Shown here in pieces: positions 1 through 5,188 of a stretch of 6,447 nucleotides of DNA (its first letter is position 1; each line of letters starts with the position of its first letter). Source of the DNA: Opitutus sp. GAS368 (GTDB lineage Bacteria; Verrucomicrobiota; Verrucomicrobiia; Opitutales; Opitutaceae); contig CAMATV010000195.1 of assembly GCA_945861235.1 (NCBI GenBank), positions 1-6,447 on the forward strand, given 5' to 3'. The position numbers were made by a program, and so were the translations under genes. The notes beneath the pieces were generated by a model, which had not been told where the DNA came from, did not search any database, and saw only the letters and a list, made by a program, of their open reading frames with translations.

Positions 1-1257
1 TGGGATGTCGCGCCGCAGGTGGATATGGCGATGGATGCGCTGCGTTGCCCGCCGGGCGAGGCGATCGTCGATCACCTCTCTGGTGGTGAGCGCCGCCGCG
101 TCGCGCTCGCGCGGCTGCTGCTGCAAAAACCCTCCATTCTCCTGCTCGATGAACCGACCAACCATCTCGACGCCGACAGCGTGAACTGGCTCGAGCAGCA
201 TCTCAGCCGTTACGCGGGCACGGTGATCGCGGTGACGCATGATCGGTATTTTTTGGACAATGTCGCGGGGTGGATCCTCGAGCTCGATCACGGGTCCGGG
301 ATGCCGTTCAAGGGGAACTACTCCTCGTGGCTGGAGCAGAAACAGGCGATCGCCGTCGTGGCCGAGCGCACGGAGAGCAAGCGTCAGAAAGCCATGGCGC
401 GCGAACTGGACTGGATTCGGCAAGGCGCGAAGGCCCGGCAATCGAAGGGCCAGGCGCGCATCACCGCTTACGAGACGATGCTCAAGGCCGACGTCGCGGA
501 GCAGGAGAAAATTTTTGAGATTATCATTCCCGCCGGACCGCGGCTCGGCACCGTGGTGGTCGAGGCGCAGAATGTGGCGAAGGCTTTTGGCGAAAAACTG
601 CTCTTCGATAAACTGAACTTCGCGCTGCCGCCCGGTGGTATCGTGGGGATCATTGGACCCAACGGCGCGGGCAAGACGACGTTGTTCAAGCTCATCACCG
701 CGCTCGAGCAAGCCGATGCGGGCACGTTTAAGGTGGGTGAGACGGTGAAGTTTGCCTATGTGGAGCAGTCGCGGGATTCCTTGGAGGGGCAGAAAACGAT
801 TTGGGAAGTCATTAGCGATGGGCAGGAGCTATTGACGCTCGGGCCGCGTTCGGTGAACAGCCGCGCGTATTGTGCGCAGTTCGGCTTCACGGGAGCGGAT
901 CAGCAGAAAAAAGTCGGGGTGCTCTCCGGCGGTGAGCGCAATCGCGTGCTGCTGGCGCGCGTGCTGAAGAGTGGGGCGAACCTGCTGCTCCTCGACGAGC
1001 CGACCAACGATCTCGATGTGAATTCGATCCGGGCGTTGGAGGAGGCGTTGGAAACCTTTGCCGGCTGCGCGGTGATTATTTCCCACGACCGCTGGTTTCT
1101 CGACCGGGTGGCGACGCACATCATGGCGTTTGAGGGAGACAGTTACGTCCACTGGTATGCGGGCAACTACACGAGTTATCTCGAGGATTTTAAGAAGCGG
1201 AAGGGCAAGGAAGCGGACCAGCCGCACCGAATCAAATATCGGAAGTTGTCGCGGTGA
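1..1257 (+). CDS. ettA: EttA-type ABC-F translational throttle ATPase, 3' part (5' end beyond the window)
   Basis: The reading frame is open from the first base (W-D-V-A-P-Q...), so the gene starts to the left and lacks roughly its first quarter compared with the ~555-residue E. coli EttA as I recall it. Visible motifs: the first ABC signature LSGGE (76-90), its Walker B and D-loop LLLDEPTNHLD (139-171) and H-switch THDR (235-246). A charged interdomain linker with QGAKARQSKGQAR follows. The second domain has Walker A GPNGAGKTT (655-681), LSGGE (922-936), LLLLDEPTNDLD (982-1017) and SHDR (1081-1092). The first Walker A and the arm region lie outside the window. The phrases FLDNVAGWILELD, GNYSSWLEQK and the RIKY tail are EttA-like rather than Uup- or YbiT-like. 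Family knowledge: EttA binds the ribosomal E site and couples ATP/ADP state to entry into elongation, in the cytoplasm. It has no drug or transport role. Nothing looks broken in the visible part. Confidence 0.95.
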   Translation, partial: WDVAPQVDMAMDALRCPPGEAIVDHLSGGERRRVALARLLLQKPSILLLDEPTNHLDADSVNWLEQHLSRYAGTVIAVTHDRYFLDNVAGWILELDHGSGMPFKGNYSSWLEQKQAIAVVAERTESKRQKAMARELDWIRQGAKARQSKGQARITAYETMLKADVAEQEKIFEIIIPAGPRLGTVVVEAQNVAKAFGEKLLFDKLNFALPPGGIVGIIGPNGAGKTTLFKLITALEQADAGTFKVGETVKFAYVEQSRDSLEGQKTIWEVISDGQELLTLGPRSVNSRAYCAQFGFTGADQQKKVGVLSGGERNRVLLARVLKSGANLLLLDEPTNDLDVNSIRALEEALETFAGCAVIISHDRWFLDRVATHIMAFEGDSYVHWYAGNYTSYLEDFKKRKGKEADQPHRIKYRKLSR

Positions 1258-1645
1258 GGACCGGTGAGTCCGCGTCAGAGCGAGTCGTGGACTTGGTTTC
1301 CGTGGTCCGCCGAGAGCTGACGCGCGCGGTGCGTTGACGGACTGCGCGGAGGGTTGGTTTGCCAGCCGCCCCCGCACGGCGGCAGGGAATCCGCCGCTCC
1401 GTCAGGTCTAGGGCGCCTGCGACCACGGACCACCGGGAGCTGCCCGCGCTTAATACCAACGTCCTGTGAACGCTGAACTTTTCGGTAGCCGCGAGCGCCA
1501 GCGAGTGGACGGATTACCACTCGCTGGCGCTCGCGGCTACCTAGCATATCAAAGTCTGAATCATTGGGGCGATTGATAAAAGTTGAGAGGAAGCAACGAC
1601 CCCTTGCGCGGGAGAATAAATGCGCCACGTTGGGTAATCACGAAG
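1258..1645. other. Intergenic region between ettA and msrA
   Basis: These ~390 bases hold no convincing gene. The first 220 bases are GC-rich. They contain only a modest hairpin (GCCGCC at 1365-1370 with GGCGGC at 1378-1383, no T-run) that could weakly terminate ettA transcription. The clear structure is the perfect inverted repeat at 1484-1541, described separately. From about 1545 to 1645 the base composition becomes more AT-rich, as expected for the msrA promoter and leader, but I cannot find a matched -35/-10 pair. A five-codon frame with a good Shine-Dalgarno sits at 1620-1637, just before msrA. Confidence 0.6.
1484..1541. repeat. Perfect 25-bp inverted repeat, REP-like palindrome
   Basis: The left arm (1484-1508) begins GGTAGCCGCGAGCG and the right arm (1517-1541) ends CGCTCGCGGCTACC. 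All 25 bases are complementary, with an 8-base loop (1509-1516). As RNA this would be a very stable hairpin, able to protect or end the ettA transcript, although no T-run follows. The sequence resembles dispersed REP elements I associate with Opitutaceae-type genomes. Only one copy is present here, so its repetitive nature is inferred rather than seen. Confidence 0.8.
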
Positions 1646-2260
1646 ATGAAATCCACCTCTCTCCTCGGTATGTTCGCTCTCGCGGCGGCGCTCGCATGGG
1701 CCGCTCCCCTTTCTATGAACGCAAAAAATGAATCTCTGGTCCTAGGCGGCGGCTGCTTTTGGTGCACCGAAGCCGCGTATGAATTGCTCCCCGGCGTGAA
1801 GTCGGTCGTGAGCGGCTACTCCGGCGGCAAGGAGTTGAATCCTACCTACGAGCAAATTTCCGCGAAGGTGACGGGACACGCGGAGGTGATCAAAATCGAG
1901 TTTGATCCGGCGGTGGTGACACTGGAGAAGGTGCTCGATTTCTTCTGGCAGGTGCACAACCCGACGCAGGTGGGTGGGCAGGGCAACGACAAGGGGCCGC
2001 ACTATCGCTCGATCATTTTGTTTGCGGATGCGGCGCAAAAGGCGGCGGCGGAAAAAGCGAAGGCGGCCGCGGCGAAAGTGTTCCGCGATCCGATCACGAC
2101 GGAGATCGTGGCGCTGGAAAAATTCTGGCCGGCCGAGGAATACCATCAGGATTATTTCCGACGGAATCCGAACGCGGGTTATTGTTCCTATGTGATCGCG
2201 CCGAAGGTGAAGAAACTGGAGAAGGCGATCGCGGAGGAAACGAAGGGGAAGAAGCCCTGA
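1646..2260 (+). CDS. msrA: Peptide-methionine (S)-S-oxide reductase MsrA, with probable signal peptide
   Basis: The 204-residue protein reduces methionine-S-sulfoxide in proteins. The catalytic motif GCFWC lies at residues 36-40 (nucleophile Cys37). Other family landmarks are GYSGG (57-61), PTYEQI (66-71), the active-site Glu80 in TGHAEV, QGNDKGPHYRS (112-122) with Asp115 and Tyr120, ITTEI (150-154) and a C-terminal NAGYCSY with Cys180 as the likely resolving cysteine. The catalytic domain is full length. I chose ATG 1646 because it gives a signal-like N-terminus: Lys2, a hydrophobic run (LLGMFALAAALAWAA) and Ala-rich cleavage options near residues 19-26. The enzyme would then act in the periplasm or as a lipid-free exported protein. 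There is no good Shine-Dalgarno before this ATG. Further upstream in-frame starts are only TTG (1583, 1604), and starting at ATG 1715 would give a cytoplasmic form. It is convergent with the sigma-linked gene at 2439-3332. Confidence 0.95.
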   Translation: MKSTSLLGMFALAAALAWAAPLSMNAKNESLVLGGGCFWCTEAAYELLPGVKSVVSGYSGGKELNPTYEQISAKVTGHAEVIKIEFDPAVVTLEKVLDFFWQVHNPTQVGGQGNDKGPHYRSIILFADAAQKAAAEKAKAAAAKVFRDPITTEIVALEKFWPAEEYHQDYFRRNPNAGYCSYVIAPKVKKLEKAIAEETKGKKP

Positions 2261-2277
2261 AGGCTAGAACACTCATG

Positions 2278-2357
2278 CGTTTCACCCATGGGCGAAACGG
2301 TGGGCAGCCCTGCGGCTGATCGCCTTCGGAGGCAGGGAGTGGGTCGGCCAATGGCCG
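2278..2357. repeat. Cluster of small palindromes after msrA
   Basis: Just after the msrA stop come three to four small palindromes. One is CGTTTC-a-CCCATGGG-c-GAAACG (2278-2299), a near-perfect 22-base dyad. The second is CAGCC-CTGC-GGCTG (2305-2318). The third is CGGCC-AAT-GGCCG (2345-2357). None is followed by a T-run. They may act as a bidirectional transcript end for the convergent genes or be worn repeat elements. Confidence 0.5.
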
Positions 2358-2377
2358 GCGGAGACCGTCTGGAGTGG

Positions 2378-2430
2378 CACGGGCTTTCCAGCCCGTGTTT
2401 CCGTAATGACGGACATGGGCTGGAAAGCCC
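2378..2430. repeat. REPIN-like pair of inverted hairpins between convergent genes
   Basis: A hairpin with an 8-bp perfect stem (CACGGGCT / AGCCCGTG, loop TTCC, 2378-2397) is followed by its inverted partner. GGGCTTTCCAGCCC (2381-2394) is the exact reverse complement of GGGCTGGAAAGCCC (2417-2430). Between them TCCGT (2400-2404) pairs with ACGGA (2409-2413). The whole 50 bases can therefore form one long cruciform or RNA hairpin as well as two small ones. This is the layout of REP doublets (REPINs). It ends 8 bases from the stop codon of the minus-strand gene and probably serves as a shared 3' end for both convergent transcripts (inference). Confidence 0.75.
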
Positions 2431-2438
2431 TATCCCAG

Positions 2439-3332
2439 TCAGCGCGGTCGGTCGCGCTCGGCTTTGATGAGTTTCTCCAAAGTGGCAGGCGGGAAAGGTG
2501 GTGTGATGAACGGGACGGCTTGCGCGATACCGGAGGGCTGCGCCCCTTGATGGGCGTCGGCGTAGGCTTTGAAAGCCCGGGACATGCGCGGTTGGAAATC
2601 CTCGATCCACGCGGCGGGGGCGCTGCTGCTCCCGGAGCCTCCACCGGAATTGACCGTGTGGCGGCTATCGTAGTCTTCATCGACCGGAGCGAGTTCACGC
2701 ATGACCCACGCGCTGCGGTTGGCGGCAGTGACCGGGCCAGTCTGAGTCATGCCGTAACGTTGCAGCATCGCGGCGTCGGCCGGCGGTTTGAGATATGGTG
2801 CGAGGTCGAGGGTGCTGGAGGGCAGCTTGTCATCAAAGGCTTTCGTAAATTTTGGGAGGGCGGCCGAGAGCTGGGCGACAAATTTTTTCTTGGCCGCAGT
2901 GCGCAGGCTGGCGAAGGCTTGCCGGCGTTGATCTTCGGTATCGAAGGAAGCCTGACGCGCGACTTGCAGCCAGTCGTCGTCGGTCAGCAGGCCCATCTCG
3001 GGGATCTGGCGGTCGGGATGCGCGGCGGAGAGTTGACGGAGCTGTTTCACGCGGGCGAGCCAGGCCTTCACTTCGGGGTCCCGAGGGCGATCCGCCGCGG
3101 GCGCGGCGGAGGCGGGAAGCTGGGTGAGCTGCTGCTCGGCGAGCTGCAAGTCGCGGGCGGTGGTGTCGCGCTGGCGGCGGAGGTCGGTGACCTGGCGTTC
3201 CAGATCGGCCGTGCGCCGGAGGAGTGCTTGCTCTTGGTCGCGTTGCGCGGAAATCAAACGGGCCTCGTAGAGACCGGTGCCAGCGAGAGCGGCGAACACG
3301 GTGCCGAACAGGATAAAGTGCGGGCGAGTCAT
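2439..3332 (-). CDS. Membrane-anchored coiled-coil protein, stand-alone paralogue of the upstream sigma factor's C-terminal region
   Basis: No named family is recognised. The 297-residue protein has a hydrophobic helix at 6-21 (FILFGTVFAALAGTGL), then a charged coiled-coil-like stretch at 24-72 and a Pro/Ala linker. After that come WLARVKQLRQL (91-101), IPEMGLLTDDDWLQVA (110-125), a PYLKPPADAAMLQRY motif (179-193), VDEDYDSRHT (217-226), a Gly/Ser linker (229-238) and a second, weaker copy of the Pro-rich motif (268-287). Every one of these blocks has a counterpart in the same order in the C-terminal ~300 residues of the sigma factor encoded just upstream. ATG 3332 was chosen because it overlaps the sigma stop as ATGA and begins exactly before the membrane helix. 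The frame stays open further upstream only as a shadow of the sigma gene. The overlap implies co-transcription and coupled translation. The single N-terminal helix suggests the bulk lies outside the cytoplasm (inference). It may compete or pair with the sigma factor's domain. Confidence 0.8.
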   Translation of the reverse strand: MTRPHFILFGTVFAALAGTGLYEARLISAQRDQEQALLRRTADLERQVTDLRRQRDTTARDLQLAEQQLTQLPASAAPAADRPRDPEVKAWLARVKQLRQLSAAHPDRQIPEMGLLTDDDWLQVARQASFDTEDQRRQAFASLRTAAKKKFVAQLSAALPKFTKAFDDKLPSSTLDLAPYLKPPADAAMLQRYGMTQTGPVTAANRSAWVMRELAPVDEDYDSRHTVNSGGGSGSSSAPAAWIEDFQPRMSRAFKAYADAHQGAQPSGIAQAVPFITPPFPPATLEKLIKAERDRPR

Positions 3333-4924
3333 GGGGTGGGGACGGCTGCGGGGCGACGCGGGACGAGGAATTTCTGCAACTTGGCCGGATCGACGGGCCA
3401 TTTGAGATAGGGCGTGAGTTGCTCGGGGAGCGTGGCGCGCTGACCGCCGTTGGCTTGGCCGAACTGTCGCTGGGCCTCGCTGACGAGGAAGCTCATGGCA
3501 CTGATCGAAGTGAAACCGCCGGTGCCGATGCGCCAAAGGAAATCCTGATCGAGGTCCACGATGCTCTTGGTGGCGATGATTCCGGTGCTACGGTCGTTGA
3601 CGGAGATATCGGCGAGTTTTCCGGTGCGGAGAAGCTCGTAGCGTAAAAGCAGTTCGGGGGAGATGGAGGGATCGAAATGGGGCAGCAATTGCGCGATCGA
3701 ATCGGGGAGAACGCCACCAGCGGACTTGAGGTAGGTGTTGAGCGCCCGCTGGAGTTTCATGGCCATGAGATTTTCCGCGCGCTGGCGGAGAATCGCGAGC
3801 GAGCCGCGGAGGCCGGACTCAGTGTCAAGGCCGGGAGCGGAAGCGGTTTGGCTGGCAACGCTGGCCCAGTCGTCGGCGGAAAGGAAAAGCAGCTCGGGGA
3901 TGGCGAGGTCGGTGCGTTGGACGATGAGCTGTTTGAGGCGGTCGAGGTGGGCGAGCCACGTCTGGATTTGCGCTTCGAGCGCGGCGTCGCTGCCCGGGGC
4001 GGGAGGACGCGCGGCGGCGAGGCGGGCGTCGATTTGCGCCTCGACGATGGCGAGGCGGCGGGCGGCGGCGACGTGTTCGGCGCGCGTTCGATCGAGGTCG
4101 GCGAGGAGAGCGGCGGAGCGAGTCTGGAGCTGAGCGAGCTCGGCGCGTTGGCGGTAAACCACGGACACTTCGTAGAGGCCCGCGCCGGCGGTGATGACAA
4201 GGGCGGCGGTGACGAGGGATTTTTGGAGGGTCGTCATGAGAACGGTTTTGACCGCAGTGGAGGTGGCGGCGGTCGCGATGGAGAGGGCGGCGGCGCTGGT
4301 GGCGATCGCACCGGTGAGCGCGACGGGAGCTGTGAGGATCGCGTGGGCGGAGAGGTCGGTGGCCAGAGTGGCAGCAGTGATGGTGAGGCCGCGGCGCAGG
4401 AGGACGGTGCGCAATTGGTCGAGGGCGCGGCTCACGCGCTTTTGCGCGGCGTCTTCGCTGGTGCCGAGGGACTCGCCGATTTCGCGGAGGCTTTTGTTTT
4501 CGAAAAACCGGAGGAGGATCGCGGTGCGGTCGGACTCGGGGAGGGCGGCGACGGCTTCGTCGAGGAGGGGTTCGAGCTGCGACCACGCGGAGGGAGAAGA
4601 GGAAGGCATGGCAGCGGTGGCGGCGAGTTCGACGGCGGTTTGTTCGCGGGCGGTGCGGCGAGTCTCGCGGCGGATCACATCGATGGCGGTGCGGCGGGTG
4701 ACGACGTGGAGCCAGGCGGCGAGCGGTTGGATGGAGGAGAGTTCCTCCGCGTGGCGGGCGAGGTCGAGGAAGACGGATTGCGCGATGTCTTCGGCGAGTT
4801 GGGGCGCGCGGACTTGGCGGCGGGCGGCGGAGTAGACGAGGTTGACGTGGCGGGCGACGAGTTCGGCGAAGGCGGCCTGCGAATTTTCGCGGGCGTAGCG
4901 GGAGAGCAGTTCGTGGTCGGTCAT
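3329..4924 (-). CDS. ECF-type sigma-70 factor with membrane-anchored C-terminal extension
   Basis: The 531-residue product begins as an ordinary ECF sigma factor. Region 2 is about residues 14-88 (AFAELVARHVNLVYSAARR, then AEDIAQSVFLDLAR and WLHVVTRRTAIDVIRRE). Region 4 is about 118-173 (LPESDRTAILLRFFENKSL, REIGESLGTSEDAAQKRVSRAL, the helix-turn-helix that reads the -35 element). A typical ECF factor would end here. This one continues with an Ala/Thr-rich hydrophobic stretch (181-226), a likely transmembrane helix (233-251, ending GAGLYE) and a coiled-coil-like segment (255-305). Next come QTWLAHLDRLKQL (321-333), IPELLFLSADDWASVA (342-357), and two Pro-rich repeat motifs (406-436 and 499-521). 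No anti-sigma gene is adjacent. The extension may tether the sigma factor to the membrane until a signal releases it (inference). No Shine-Dalgarno precedes ATG 4924, so the start rests on the conserved MTDHELL...YA opening. It overlaps the next gene by 4 bp. Confidence 0.92.
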   Translation of the reverse strand: MTDHELLSRYARENSQAAFAELVARHVNLVYSAARRQVRAPQLAEDIAQSVFLDLARHAEELSSIQPLAAWLHVVTRRTAIDVIRRETRRTAREQTAVELAATAAMPSSSPSAWSQLEPLLDEAVAALPESDRTAILLRFFENKSLREIGESLGTSEDAAQKRVSRALDQLRTVLLRRGLTITAATLATDLSAHAILTAPVALTGAIATSAAALSIATAATSTAVKTVLMTTLQKSLVTAALVITAGAGLYEVSVVYRQRAELAQLQTRSAALLADLDRTRAEHVAAARRLAIVEAQIDARLAAARPPAPGSDAALEAQIQTWLAHLDRLKQLIVQRTDLAIPELLFLSADDWASVASQTASAPGLDTESGLRGSLAILRQRAENLMAMKLQRALNTYLKSAGGVLPDSIAQLLPHFDPSISPELLLRYELLRTGKLADISVNDRSTGIIATKSIVDLDQDFLWRIGTGGFTSISAMSFLVSEAQRQFGQANGGQRATLPEQLTPYLKWPVDPAKLQKFLVPRRPAAVPTP

Positions 4925-5001
4925 GGGGTAAGCGCTGAGAGTTTATCGCCGCCGGATGAGGAAATCCGACAGAGAAACGTTCCTTGGGGCGAAAAATCTG
5001 C

Positions 5002-5028
5002 GGGCGGGGGCTGCGGTGGGGGACGGGG
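5002..5028 (+). other. Canonical G-quadruplex motif in the divergent intergenic region
   Basis: Four G-runs (5002-5004, 5006-5010, 5018-5022, 5025-5028) are separated by loops of 1, 7 and 2 bases, which fits the G3+N1-7 rule. It lies on the plus strand about 77 bases upstream of the sigma start and 160 bases upstream of the glycosyltransferase ATG. It would be on the non-template strand for the glycosyltransferase and the template strand for the sigma gene. Whether it folds or regulates is unknown. In such G-rich DNA it could be chance. Confidence 0.5.
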
Positions 5029-5039
5029 TGAAGCAGGGA

Positions 5040-5119
5040 ACCACAGAGGCACTGAGAAGAGAGAGACGATAGCGAGGTCGGGATGTCTTCGAATCTCTGT
5101 GCCTCCGTGTCTCTGTGGT
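5040..5119. repeat. 80-bp inverted-repeat element with CACAGAG/CTCTGTG ends
   Basis: ACCACAGAG (5040-5048) is perfectly complementary to CTCTGTGGT (5111-5119). In addition CACAGAGGCAC (5042-5052) pairs with GTGCCTCCGTG (5099-5109) with one mismatch, so two alternative foldings exist. The CTCTGTGCCTC...CTCTGTGGT style is one I recognise as a dispersed intergenic repeat of several environmental phyla, with no known function. It sits between the divergent sigma and glycosyltransferase genes, so it is likely within the leader of one of them. Confidence 0.65.
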
Positions 5120-5162
5120 AAGGAGCAATAGGTGTGGGGGAATGGGTTCGGCCGTGTAATCG

Positions 5163-5168
5163 AAGGAG
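5163..5168 (+). promoter_or_regulatory. Shine-Dalgarno AAGGAG bearing on the glycosyltransferase start
   Basis: AAGGAG lies 8 bases before an in-frame TTG (5177), which would add four residues (M-D-F-G) before the ATG at 5189. From that ATG it is 20 bases away, too far for normal use. A second AAGGAG (5120-5125) sits 6 bases before an in-frame GTG (5132), at the edge of the inverted repeat. The sequence alone does not settle which start is used. TTG 5177 has good spacing, while ATG 5189 best fits the usual glycosyltransferase N-terminus. Confidence 0.4.
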
Positions 5169-5188
5169 AAAGCGGTTTGGATTTCGGA

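Noticed and set aside
829..1377. Minus-strand open frame opposite the end of ettA
   Set aside because: It is a mirror of the ABC domain sequence with a low-complexity Arg/Pro composition and no ribosome-binding site.
1365..1383. GC-rich hairpin as a Rho-independent terminator for ettA
   Set aside because: The stem is only 6 bp, it lies over 100 bases past the stop codon and there is no T-run.
2406..3410. Plus-strand open frame (about 334 codons) opposite the sigma-linked paralogue
   Set aside because: The minus-strand frame has a membrane helix, a coiled coil and clear similarity to the sigma tail. The plus frame starts inside the REPIN and lacks recognisable features.
4235..4237. Internal ATG (Met230) in the sigma gene, equivalent to the paralogue's start, as a second start making a free tail
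   Set aside because: No Shine-Dalgarno-like sequence precedes it on the minus strand. The equivalence is better explained by the ancestry of the domain.
4953..4968. CGGAT...ATCCG dyad upstream of the sigma gene as an operator
   Set aside because: A 5-bp dyad with a 6-base spacer is expected by chance in this composition and no second copy is present.
4979..4983. GGAAC on the minus strand, a typical ECF sigma -35 core, 55 bases upstream of the sigma gene
   Set aside because: No convincing ECF -10 (CGTC or TCTAA type) stands 16-17 bases downstream, so an autoregulatory promoter is not supported by sequence alone.
3677..5131. Long plus-strand open frame (about 484 codons) opposite the sigma gene
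   Set aside because: Its product is a Gly/Glu/Ala-rich sequence with no motif, while the opposite strand encodes an unmistakable sigma factor. It is an antisense shadow caused by high GC content and C-ending codons.
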